Assembly (NCBI GenBank): GCA_012961925.1 | Contig: DTYK01000140.1 | Span: 1 to 5,914 of the forward strand | Length of the DNA: 5,914 nt | Source: Candidatus Latescibacterota bacterium | GTDB lineage: Bacteria > Latescibacterota > MVCY01 > DTYK01 | Direction: 5' to 3' | In this document: piece after piece, positions 1 through 5,914 of the stretch | Layout of the letters: every line of letters starts with the position of its first letter | How positions within the stretch are numbered: position 1 is the first letter of the stretch | Notes under the pieces: model-generated | Seen by the model: the letters and a program-made list of their open reading frames with translations, nothing else | Told to the model about the DNA's origin: nothing | The model's database searches: none | Program-made: the position numbers and the translations under genes

Positions 1-165
1 GCCATAGATGGTGTTTCACAAGAGGAAATTCTTGAGCTGGCGAACCGGCTCTTTTATCCATCCGAACTCTGTTTGGCAATAGTAGGGCCGGAACGTCTTG
101 ATGAAGGCGCCATCAGGGGTTTTCTGGCAAGATCCTCTGACAATAACAAGATACCCGGACAATAA
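1..165 (+). CDS. M16-family (insulinase-like) zinc peptidase, C-terminal end only
   Basis: An open frame enters from the left edge and ends at TAA 163-165, leaving 54 residues. The segment reads as a helix followed by the phrase LANRLFYPSELCLAIVGPER, which resembles the usual C-terminal end of processing-peptidase-like M16 proteins (a helix, then 'lf.pe.l.lavvGp'), followed by a short polar tail ending in NNKIPGQ. The catalytic HxxEH motif would lie in the N-terminal half, outside the window, so activity cannot be judged. M16 proteins of this type usually degrade or process peptides. mutL follows 108 bp downstream on the same strand and could be co-transcribed. The family call rests on one short motif region and is moderate; the reading frame itself is well supported by its composition and by ending just before the next gene. 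Confidence 0.62.
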   Translation, partial: AIDGVSQEEILELANRLFYPSELCLAIVGPERLDEGAIRGFLARSSDNNKIPGQ

Positions 166-207
166 GAGGTAGGATTTCGAAAGGTAGGTCATCGAATGGA
201 TCTATCC

Positions 208-240
208 GGGCCGTTTTTGTTTTACTTCAGAAAAAGGCCC
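208..240. repeat. Imperfect inverted repeat (hairpin) between peptidase gene and mutL
   Basis: GGGCC at 208-212 pairs with GGCCC at 236-240. After a bulged G at 213, TTTTT at 214-218 pairs with AAAAA at 231-235, leaving a 12-base loop. The stem is therefore 10 bp with one bulge. No T-run follows on either strand, so it is not a classic intrinsic terminator. It could attenuate read-through into mutL or be a leader structure. It is the only structured element in the 166-273 gap. Confidence 0.4.
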
Positions 241-273
241 TCAACGTTGGTTTGATGCCATACGGGAAGATCG

Positions 274-1917
274 ATGGGGAGTAGAATAAAGATATTGGCG
301 GAGAGTTTGATTAACAAAATTGCTGCCGGTGAGGTGGTTGAGCGCCCGGCATCGGTGGCAAAAGAACTCGTCGAAAACTCCATCGATGCCGGTGCGACCA
401 GGATCGTTGTTGAGACCAAGGGTAATGGAACACAGTTGATCCGTGTTGGTGACGATGGAGAGGGGATGTCGCGGGATGACGCCCTTCTGGCAGTCCAGCG
501 CCACGCTACAAGTAAGATCCAACGAGACTCTGACCTTGATTCAATCTCTACCCTTGGGTTCCGAGGGGAGGCTCTTCCAAGCATCGCTGCCGTTTCCCGT
601 ATGGTAGTTGAGACACGAAGGGCAGAAGACCTGGGGGGCACGAGGGTAACAATCGAAGGTGGGATGGTCAAAGATGTGACCGATATCGGTAGGGGTGCAG
701 GAACCACTGTGACGGTAAGGGATCTTTTCTTCAACACTCCGGTTCGTAGGAAATTCTTAAAGGCACCAGGCACTGAAATGAGACATGTCACGCAGGCTGT
801 GATGAACCTTGCTCTGGCTTACCCGAGGATCGCATTCACCTTGCTGCATGATGGGAGACATCTCCTGGATCTGGAACGCCATGACTCATATCTGTCGAGA
901 CTGAGGGAAGTCTTCGGGAAGGATCTGATGGAACGGACAGTGCCCCTGGTCCATAATACAGACGCTCTCCACATCGAGGGGATCCTGGGTAGGCCGGAAA
1001 TAGCTGGAGGGGCAAAACCTCATCAGCTCTTCTTCGTTAACAACCGGCCGATTTCGAACAGGACATTGCTCCATGCGGTGCTGGCCGGATTCGAGACGTT
1101 TTTACTAAGGGAAAGGCACCCATTCTTTATTATATTTCTCCGTATGGATCCCGGACTTGTTGACGTTAACGTTCATCCTGTTAAAAGGGAAGTGAGATTT
1201 ACCGATGAGCGATTTATCCACGATCAACTGTTCAATGCGGTTAAGCTATCGCTCAGGGCTGGAGGTGTTCTACCAACAACAAGTCCCCTTGACAGGCTGG
1301 TTGAGCGTCCCTCAGTCGAAGTTAGATCTCGTCCTGAGGGTAGACCGGAAGAGGCTCCGATCTCCATGTGGCAGTTACATCGGCGATATATCCTTGCTAA
1401 CATCAAAGGAGGGCTCATAGTAGTGGATCAACATGCTGCCTGTGAGCGCATCCTGTTTGAGGAGGCAATGCATAACCTTTCGGGCAAGGCAGGTTCGGGC
1501 CAGCAGCTTCTTTTTCCTGAGACCCTCAAGCTCAATCCAGTCCAGATGCAGGTGTTGGAGGAAATTTTACCCCTGCTGGAGCTCATGGGATTCGGAATTA
1601 GAGGTTTCGGAAAGGGGACGGTGATCGTGGATGCCATACCTGCCGGGCTAAAACGATGGGAGAATGGCAAGGTCCTGATAGAGATGGTCGACGAGATGAT
1701 TGAGACGGGCGGCGTCACTTTTAGACTGAAAGAGCGGCTTGCCCGCTCGTATGCCTGCAAATCGGCCGTCAAAGATGGCGACAGGTTAATCCAGGAGGAG
1801 ATGCAGATACTGATCGATCGGCTCTTTGCGACCGGTGACCCTTTTAGCTGTCCACATGGCAGACCAACTCTGGTGAAGATATCCTTAGAGGAACTGGACA
1901 AGAGATTCGGCAGATGA
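274..1917 (+). CDS. mutL: DNA mismatch repair protein MutL, endonuclease type
   Basis: This 547-residue MutL links mismatch recognition by MutS to downstream repair. The N-terminal GHKL ATPase is complete: NKIAAGEVVERP (14-25), ELVENSIDAGA (31-41, with the catalytic-type Glu31 and Asn35), DDGEGM (60-65), GFRGEAL (95-101) and a GTTVTVRDLFFNTPVRRKFL block (143-162). The transducer part carries FVNNRPI (254-260) and DVNVHPVKREVRF (297-309). After a short linker (about 335-362) comes the dimerisation and endonuclease domain, with DQHAACERILFEE (385-397) fitting DQHA(x)2E(x)4E, ACKSAVKDGD (494-503) and CPHGRP (526-531). These are the metal-site motifs of nicking MutL proteins, so the host probably lacks a MutH-based system. 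It is slightly short for the family because of the compact linker. ATG 274 is chosen because an in-frame TGA lies at 253-255 and the conserved N-terminus begins right after it; the ribosome site (GGGAAG, 264-269) is weak. Confidence 0.97.
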   Translation: MGSRIKILAESLINKIAAGEVVERPASVAKELVENSIDAGATRIVVETKGNGTQLIRVGDDGEGMSRDDALLAVQRHATSKIQRDSDLDSISTLGFRGEALPSIAAVSRMVVETRRAEDLGGTRVTIEGGMVKDVTDIGRGAGTTVTVRDLFFNTPVRRKFLKAPGTEMRHVTQAVMNLALAYPRIAFTLLHDGRHLLDLERHDSYLSRLREVFGKDLMERTVPLVHNTDALHIEGILGRPEIAGGAKPHQLFFVNNRPISNRTLLHAVLAGFETFLLRERHPFFIIFLRMDPGLVDVNVHPVKREVRFTDERFIHDQLFNAVKLSLRAGGVLPTTSPLDRLVERPSVEVRSRPEGRPEEAPISMWQLHRRYILANIKGGLIVVDQHAACERILFEEAMHNLSGKAGSGQQLLFPETLKLNPVQMQVLEEILPLLELMGFGIRGFGKGTVIVDAIPAGLKRWENGKVLIEMVDEMIETGGVTFRLKERLARSYACKSAVKDGDRLIQEEMQILIDRLFATGDPFSCPHGRPTLVKISLEELDKRFGR

Positions 1918-1948
1918 GATAAACTAAGATTTGGAAAACATTGGAGAA

Positions 1949-1967
1949 CACCGAAAAAACTTCGGTG
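1949..1967 (+). terminator. Possible terminator hairpin after mutL
   Basis: CACCGAA (1949-1955) and TTCGGTG (1961-1967) form a perfect 7-bp stem with loop AAAAC, starting 31 bases after the mutL stop codon. The only T-run nearby (ATTTTTC, about 1976-1982) begins some 9 bases after the stem instead of immediately, so intrinsic termination would be weak. A transcript-end stabilising hairpin is an alternative. Confidence 0.4.
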
Positions 1968-2034
1968 AATTCGATATTTTTCAGTGGTCATTTTCCGGAT
2001 CTAAGTTGAAAAGATATCGCAAGCCGAATTTATC

Positions 2035-2061
2035 AATGTCCCGTGTAGAAAGCGGGACATT
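2035..2061. repeat. Perfect 9-bp inverted repeat, AATGTCCCG / CGGGACATT
   Basis: AATGTCCCG at 2035-2043 is the exact reverse complement of CGGGACATT at 2053-2061, with a 9-base spacer (TGTAGAAAG). The next T-run begins only at about 2087, so it is not a textbook terminator in either direction. It lies 35 bp upstream of the predicted -35 box of xylB. It could be a genome-wide palindromic repeat of the REP type, a bidirectional terminator stem, or a regulator binding site. Its symmetry is certain; its role is not. Confidence 0.6.
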
Positions 2062-2095
2062 CACGTATGAAACCCAATCGATTACCTTTTTTATG

Positions 2096-2124
2096 TTGAC
2101 ATCCATCCATATATGTTTTATCTT
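2096..2124 (+). promoter_or_regulatory. Sigma-70-type promoter for xylB and probably the downstream genes
   Basis: A perfect -35 box TTGACA at 2096-2101 is followed after exactly 17 bases by TATCTT at 2119-2124, which matches TATAAT at four of six positions, including the conserved first T, A and last T. Transcription would start near 2131, giving a leader of about 110 bases before xylB. The surrounding sequence is AT-rich, as expected of a promoter. No regulator gene is visible nearby. Confidence 0.6.
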
Positions 2125-2139
2125 ATTAGCAATAAAACA
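2114..2139. promoter_or_regulatory. Candidate operator: 8-bp-arm inverted repeat over the -10 box
   Basis: TGTTTTAT (2114-2121) and ATAAAACA (2132-2139) are exact reverse complements separated by 10 bases. The centre-to-centre spacing of the arms is 18 bases, compatible with a dimeric repressor contacting one face of the helix. The repeat covers the predicted -10 box and the start site, where a bound protein would block initiation. It does not clearly match a XylR, LacI-type or CcpA site that I know. Being AT-rich, it could also arise by chance. Confidence 0.35.
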
Positions 2140-2230
2140 AGGGCCTGACAGGACTTTGTTATCGATCTGGAGATGGAGAAGGGCGTTTCTTATGGTTGAA
2201 CGGAATGAAGGAGAACTCAAAGTCATGTAA

Positions 2231-2242
2231 GGGAGGGGAGGT
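2231..2242 (+). promoter_or_regulatory. Strong ribosome binding site of xylB
   Basis: A purine run GGGAGGGGAGGT lies directly before ATG 2243. The left GGGAGG (2231-2236) has a 6-base spacer to the start codon, which is close to ideal; the right GGAGGT touches the ATG and is probably not the one used. It fixes the start of xylB and is the strongest ribosome site in the window. Confidence 0.8.
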
Positions 2243-3787
2243 ATGCCATATCTGCTGGGCATAGACATCGGGACCACAGGGGCTAAGACGGTTCTTATTA
2301 ATGAGGAAGGCGAGCTCATATCAAGCAGTACTGTTCCGTATCCACTTTCCACCCCCCACCCGAATTGGGCCGAACAAGATCCTGAAGACTGGTGGAATGG
2401 GACAGTCCGGTCGATCAAAAAGGTTTTAGATGATGCTGGTATTGACCCTTGTTCAATAGCAGGGCTGGGTCTTTCAGGCCAGATGCATAGCTCTGTCTTT
2501 CTCGATGTAGATAACCGGGTCCTCCGTCCAGCCATCCTCTGGTGTGATACACGTACCGAGCCCCAGTGCCGATGGATTATAGAGAAGGTGGGGGTTGAAA
2601 ACCTACGGCAATATGTGTCCAACTTTGCCTTTGAAGGATTTACGGCCCCGAAGATTATCTGGTTGCGCGAGAATGAACCCCAGATTTATAGCCGGGTGAA
2701 TACGGTTCTCCTCCCAAAGGACTACATAAGGTTTAGGCTGACGGGTGAGATAGCAATGGAAGTTTCGGATGCCGCCGGGACCTTATTGTTTGACGTACGG
2801 AACAGAATATGGTCCGAAGAGATCCTGGATAAACTCGATATTCCTCTCTCCTGGTTTCCCAGGGTCTATGAGTCCATTGATGTCTGCGGAAGGGTAACTC
2901 GGGAGGCGGAACAATTAACAGGCTTGAAATCTGGCACACCGGTGGTTGGTGGTGGGGCTGATAACACTTGTGGTGCTGTTGGAACTGGCATTGTCAAATC
3001 AGGAAGGGTGCTTTCAAGCATTGGGACCTCAGGGGTTATCTTCGCCCATACTGACGAGGTTAAGGTTGACCCTCAGATGCGGGTACATACTTTTTGCCAT
3101 AGTGTCCCTGAAAAATGGTATCTGATGGGGGTTGTGCTCTCAGCCGGCGGGTCTTTCAGATGGTTCAGGGATACGATTGGAGGGATCGAGTCCAAATTGG
3201 AGGAAATTTCGGGCATAAGCTCCTATGAGATCCTTACTAAGGAGGCGGAAAAAGTAGGACCGGGAAGTGAAGGTTTGATCTTTTTGCCATATTTGATGGG
3301 GGAGAGGACTCCTCACAGAGATGCCAATGCCAAAGGGGTTTTCTTCGGTATCACCGGGCGACATACCAGGGGCCACTTAGTACGTTCCGTGCTTGAGGGT
3401 ATCACGTTTGCCATGAGAGATTCCCTGGAGATAATCAAAGGTCTTGGCCTCCAGATAGATCAGATCCGCGCCACAGGTGGAGGAGCACAAAGCCGCCTCT
3501 GGCAGCAGCTTCAGGCTGATATCTATAATGCACCGGTGATCACTGTTAATACTTCCCAGGAAGGCCCAGCATTCGGGTCAGCGATCATGGCTGGTGTCGG
3601 AGCCGGGGTGTGGTCGAATCTGGAAGAGGCAACAGATCATATAATTCGGATTACTACGGAGACCGAACCCATTGAAGAGAACGTCCAGATTTATAATGGT
3701 CTCTATGAGATCTTCCGTTCACTCTATCCCCGGCTGCAGAAAAGCTTCCAGAAGGTATCACAACAGATTCTGAAAAGGGTGATCTGA
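2243..3787 (+). CDS. xylB: Xylulokinase (FGGY carbohydrate kinase)
   Basis: This 514-residue cytosolic kinase phosphorylates D-xylulose with ATP to xylulose 5-phosphate, which enters the pentose phosphate pathway. The N-terminal phosphate-binding strand is LLGIDIGTTGAKT (4-16, with Asp8). It is followed by NWAEQDPEDWW (41-51), GLSGQMHS (76-83), RPAILWCDTRT (95-105), GFTAPK (132-137), LLPKDYIRFRLTG (156-168) and SDAAGTLLFDV (175-185). The second half has GGGADN (236-241, with the catalytic-base Asp240), SIGTSGV (259-265), VHTFCHSVP (281-289), LPYLMGERTPH (348-358), KGVFFGIT (364-371) and the adenosine-binding GGGAQSRLW (412-420). This pattern follows E. coli XylB closely, with Ser in place of the last Gly of GQMHG. 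Length is typical to slightly long. No xylose isomerase, transporter or regulator is visible. It has its own promoter-like region, and its stop lies 20 bp before the cmk-plsC gene. A related pentulose substrate cannot be excluded. Confidence 0.94.
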   Translation: MPYLLGIDIGTTGAKTVLINEEGELISSSTVPYPLSTPHPNWAEQDPEDWWNGTVRSIKKVLDDAGIDPCSIAGLGLSGQMHSSVFLDVDNRVLRPAILWCDTRTEPQCRWIIEKVGVENLRQYVSNFAFEGFTAPKIIWLRENEPQIYSRVNTVLLPKDYIRFRLTGEIAMEVSDAAGTLLFDVRNRIWSEEILDKLDIPLSWFPRVYESIDVCGRVTREAEQLTGLKSGTPVVGGGADNTCGAVGTGIVKSGRVLSSIGTSGVIFAHTDEVKVDPQMRVHTFCHSVPEKWYLMGVVLSAGGSFRWFRDTIGGIESKLEEISGISSYEILTKEAEKVGPGSEGLIFLPYLMGERTPHRDANAKGVFFGITGRHTRGHLVRSVLEGITFAMRDSLEIIKGLGLQIDQIRATGGGAQSRLWQQLQADIYNAPVITVNTSQEGPAFGSAIMAGVGAGVWSNLEEATDHIIRITTETEPIEENVQIYNGLYEIFRSLYPRLQKSFQKVSQQILKRVI

Positions 3788-3807
3788 GGTATTGGGGATC
3801 TGAACCG

Positions 3808-5145
3808 GTGAGACGGAGAAGGAGTAGAAAACAGAGAGGGTTGATAATAGCAATAGATGGACCCGCAGGCTCAGGAAAGAGCACTACGGCCAAACTTGTG
3901 GCCAAAAGGCTTGGCTATCTGTACATAGACACAGGGGCGATGTACAGGGCCCTGACCCTGAAGGCTTTACAATTGGGTCTTGACCTTAATGACTCTGGGG
4001 CATTATCTAAGCTTGCTGACAACACGAAAATTAAACTTGTTCAACATGAGGACGGGGTCCGTACCTATCTTGATGGTTCTGATGTATCTGAACAGATCCG
4101 TCACCCAGAGGTGACAAGAAGCGTTGGCCCTGTATGCAGTGTACGCCATGTCCGCAGGGTGCTGGTTCGCCAGCAACAGGAGCTTGGGAGGGATGGGGGG
4201 GTTGTTATGGAGGGACGTGACATTGGAACGGTGGTCTTTCCCTCAGCTGACCTGAAGGTATATCTGGATGCATCGATAAGAGAAAGGGCTAAGAGGAGGT
4301 ATCTTCAGCTCAAGGCAGAAGGAAGAGTGACGTCCATGGAGGTGCTTGAGCAGGAGATAGCCCAGCGCGACATGCAGGACATGAGCCGGAGGGAAAGCCC
4401 CTTGAGAATGGCCAAAGATGCAGTCCTCATTGATACCACAGCTCAAACAATCGAAGAACAGGTAGATGAAGTGATTGCCCTTGCCAGGGAAGTCATTAGG
4501 GGACAGAGGAGATGGAGGGTCAAAACAGAGAACACTTTTTATAGGTTCTCATGGCATTTTTGCAGAACCCTCTTCAGAGTTCTGTTCCGCCTTACAGTTG
4601 AGGGAGAGGGGAATGTAATCCGTCGAGATGGCGTAATATTGGCGTCAAATCATTTATCTTTGCTCGATCCGCCGGTGATAGGCACCGCTACTGTGCGCGA
4701 GCTTAACTATCTCGCCAAAAAAGAGCTGTTTGAATATCCGATATTGAAACAGATTATAACAAGACTCAATGCCATGCCTGTTGACCGGGGTGGGGTAGAT
4801 CGGGTAGCCTTGCGAAGGGTGACGGGTTTATTGAGGAATGGACAGGCTGTATTGCTTTTTCCGGAGGGTACCAGGAGCGAAGATGGAAGTCTTGGGAGGG
4901 CAAGGACCGGAGTGGGGATGGTTGCGGTAAAGAGTGGAAAACCGATTGTACCTATCTCGATATCCGGAACCAGGAAGGCTTACAGGTGCCTTTTAGGTCT
5001 GGACAAGATCAGGGTAAGGTTTGGTAAGCCCATATTTCCTGAGAGGCTTAAACTCACCGGAAATCGGCGGAAGGATTACCAACTGATCACTGACGAAGTG
5101 ATGAACAGGATCCGGAAACTACAGGGAGGTTCAGTCCGGCGATGA
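3808..5145 (+). CDS. cmk-plsC: Fused cytidylate kinase and 1-acylglycerol-3-phosphate acyltransferase
   Basis: This 445-residue protein joins two enzymes. Residues about 12-228 are cytidylate kinase (CMP or dCMP plus ATP to the diphosphate): P-loop GPAGSGKST (18-26), DTGAMYRAL (41-49), EGRDIGT (135-141), and the lid and CMP-binding region RDMQDMSRRESPL (187-199). Residues about 240-440 are a PlsC-type acyltransferase that adds a fatty acyl chain to lysophosphatidic acid: NHLSLLD (281-287, the HxxxxD catalytic motif), MPVDRGGVDR (323-332), FPEGTRS (351-357) and VPISISG (381-387). A hydrophobic and basic stretch at about 244-262 probably holds this half against the membrane. There is no stop or frame change between halves, and both active sites look intact. 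The GTG start gives an Arg-rich N-terminus (MRRRRSRKQRG) with weak GGGGA at 3794-3798 as ribosome site; TTG 3841 would start exactly at the conserved IIAIDGPAG. It overlaps ispH by ATGA. Confidence 0.93.
   Translation: MRRRRSRKQRGLIIAIDGPAGSGKSTTAKLVAKRLGYLYIDTGAMYRALTLKALQLGLDLNDSGALSKLADNTKIKLVQHEDGVRTYLDGSDVSEQIRHPEVTRSVGPVCSVRHVRRVLVRQQQELGRDGGVVMEGRDIGTVVFPSADLKVYLDASIRERAKRRYLQLKAEGRVTSMEVLEQEIAQRDMQDMSRRESPLRMAKDAVLIDTTAQTIEEQVDEVIALAREVIRGQRRWRVKTENTFYRFSWHFCRTLFRVLFRLTVEGEGNVIRRDGVILASNHLSLLDPPVIGTATVRELNYLAKKELFEYPILKQIITRLNAMPVDRGGVDRVALRRVTGLLRNGQAVLLFPEGTRSEDGSLGRARTGVGMVAVKSGKPIVPISISGTRKAYRCLLGLDKIRVRFGKPIFPERLKLTGNRRKDYQLITDEVMNRIRKLQGGSVRR
5124..5129 (+). promoter_or_regulatory. 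Ribosome binding site of ispH inside the upstream gene
   Basis: GGGAGG lies within the last codons of the cmk-plsC gene, 12 bases before ATG 5142. The spacer is longer than ideal, but with the ATGA stop/start overlap it supports translational coupling of ispH to the upstream gene. Confidence 0.5.
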
Positions 5146-5914
5146 TCGTTGAAAAGGTGAAAGGGGCCGGGTTCTGTTTTGGGGTCAAGAGGGCCTTGAG
5201 GATAGCCCTTGATGTTGCGCGGACGGAGACTTTGCCTGTTTACACAATCGGGCCCATCATCCACAACCCTCAGATGGTAGAAAGGCTGAGGAACGAAGGA
5301 GTGGTGCCCATTGAGGACATCCATGATGTTCCCCCTGGCACAGTGGTCGTTCGGTCCCATGGTATTAAGCCGTGTCTCCTTGAAGAGGCAGAAGATCGAG
5401 GTCACAGGGTGGTTGATGCCACGTGCCCTTTTGTGAGGAAGGCACAGAACTATGCTGCCGAGTTATGTAGAGCTGGCTACAAGGTAGTTATTGTGGGTAA
5501 AAAAGACCATCCTGAAGTTGAAGGGCTCCTTGGCCATGCCGGAGGGGATGCGGTTGTTGTCTATGAAGAATCGGATCTCAAGGACTTGGGGAGGTATCGC
5601 AGGATCGGAGTAATCGCTCAGACCACAATACCTCTGGGATGGTTCAGCCAGATTATGGCTAGACTAATGGAACACACGAGAGAGTTAAAGGCTTACAACA
5701 CCATATGTAGTTCGACTCACAGGAGACAGAGCCAGACGGTCGAACTGGCCAGGAAGGCCGACCTAATGATAATTGTGGGCGGCAGGAATAGTGCCAATAC
5801 CTCTCGCCTGGTCGAACTGTGTAGGAAGATAGGTACGAAGACCTGCCATATCGAGGTTGCGGAAGAGATATTACCTGACTGGGTGAAGGGGAAAGAATTG
5901 GTAGGTATATCGGC
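5142..5914 (+). CDS. ispH: 4-hydroxy-3-methylbut-2-enyl diphosphate reductase, 3' end cut by window
   Basis: IspH (LytB) is the iron-sulfur enzyme that reduces HMBPP to isopentenyl and dimethylallyl diphosphate, the last step of the non-mevalonate pathway. The 257 codons seen cover most of the usual length of about 280-310. All three cluster-binding cysteines are present: Cys12 in GFCFGVKRAL, Cys95 in DATCPFV and Cys189 in NTICSSTHRRQ. Substrate-site residues are also in place: His41 in GPIIHNPQMV, His73 in RSHGI, His123 and Glu125 in KKDHPEVEG, the Thr pair in AQTT (159-162), and Ser217 and Asn219 in GGRNSANTSRL. The visible end, ELVGIS, leads into the conserved TAGAST-like segment beyond the edge. 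ATG 5142 overlaps the upstream TGA, so the two genes are almost certainly co-transcribed and coupled. In many bacteria rpsA or a ribosomal S1 fusion follows; this cannot be checked here. Confidence 0.96.
   Translation, partial: MIVEKVKGAGFCFGVKRALRIALDVARTETLPVYTIGPIIHNPQMVERLRNEGVVPIEDIHDVPPGTVVVRSHGIKPCLLEEAEDRGHRVVDATCPFVRKAQNYAAELCRAGYKVVIVGKKDHPEVEGLLGHAGGDAVVVYEESDLKDLGRYRRIGVIAQTTIPLGWFSQIMARLMEHTRELKAYNTICSSTHRRQSQTVELARKADLMIIVGGRNSANTSRLVELCRKIGTKTCHIEVAEEILPDWVKGKELVGIS

Larger units (their letters stand above)
1918..2242. other. 325-bp intergenic leader region between mutL and xylB
   Basis: I see no credible gene here. A 99-codon TTG-started frame at 1931-2230 lacks a ribosome site, matches no family I know, and runs straight through two hairpins. 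The region is AT-rich compared with its neighbours and holds two perfect inverted repeats, a promoter, an inverted repeat over the -10 box and the xylB ribosome site, all listed separately. Its content fits the end of the mutL transcript followed by an independent promoter and a leader of roughly 110 bases for xylB. Confidence 0.7.

Noticed and set aside
208..240. Hairpin as an intrinsic terminator for the peptidase gene
   Set aside because: The T-rich stretch is inside the stem and no T-run follows the stem on either strand, so only an inverted repeat is claimed.
1931..2230. 99-codon + strand frame filling most of the mutL-xylB gap
   Set aside because: It has a TTG start without a ribosome site, no recognisable family, many Trp, Arg and Phe residues in an uneven pattern, and it crosses two hairpins and the promoter. 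It looks like non-coding sequence.
2173..2230. Short frames just upstream of xylB (ATG 2173, 8 codons; ATG 2192, 12 codons) as leader peptides
   Set aside because: Neither has a convincing ribosome site or a telling codon run such as repeated regulatory codons.
1981..2622. 213-codon minus-strand frame across the gap and the start of xylB
   Set aside because: About 380 bases are antisense to the well-supported N-terminal half of xylB, and the translation resembles no family. It is a shadow frame.
3672..3697. TTGAAG and a perfect TATAAT inside the 3' end of xylB, a possible internal promoter for cmk-plsC
   Set aside because: The spacer is only 14 bases, too short for a normal sigma-70 promoter, there is no extended -10, and the bases are explained by codons (QIYNGL). 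It remains a weak possibility only.
1..5914. CRISPR arrays, tRNA or rRNA genes, insertion sequences, phage or defence genes
   Set aside because: No regularly spaced direct repeats, no recognisable tRNA or rRNA segments, no transposase motifs and no terminal repeats were seen; nearly all of the window is explained by conserved housekeeping or sugar-kinase genes.

Overview
The window carries five genes, all on the + strand: the tail of an M16-type peptidase gene, mutL, xylB (xylulokinase), a fused cmk-plsC gene, and the first part of ispH. All are bacterial housekeeping or sugar-metabolism families. Codon use is rich in AGG, ATA and GGG, base composition looks roughly balanced, and gene spacing is tight except for one 325-bp gap. 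MutL carries the endonuclease motif, so this is not a MutH-type gammaproteobacterium. A cytidylate kinase, acyltransferase, IspH order is common in Clostridia, and cmk-ispH neighbours also occur in Desulfobacterota-like bacteria. I lean weakly towards a Desulfobacterota-like or other deep anaerobic lineage; the sequence does not settle this.

Layout: positions 1-165 hold the last 54 codons of the peptidase gene. A 108-bp gap (166-273) contains an imperfect inverted repeat and no convincing gene. mutL runs 274-1917. The long gap at 1918-2242 contains no credible gene but several structured elements: two perfect inverted repeats (1949-1967 and 2035-2061), a sigma-70-like promoter (TTGACA, 17 bp, TATCTT), an 8-bp-arm inverted repeat lying over its -10 box, and a strong Shine-Dalgarno sequence. 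xylB (2243-3787) is followed after 20 bp by the cmk-plsC fusion (3808-5145), which overlaps ispH by the 4 bases ATGA. ispH runs off the right edge.

The three right-hand genes probably form one transcript. The kinase domain makes CDP or dCDP for nucleic acid and phospholipid precursors, the acyltransferase domain makes phosphatidic acid, and IspH performs the last step of the non-mevalonate isoprenoid pathway, so this part is a cell-envelope and precursor block. xylB is the odd member: it is a complete sugar kinase with no visible xylose isomerase, transporter or regulator nearby, and it lies directly upstream of essential genes. I see no sign of a new defence or mobile system. The points most worth a second look are the gene fusion, the isolated xylB with its structured leader, and the repeats in that leader.
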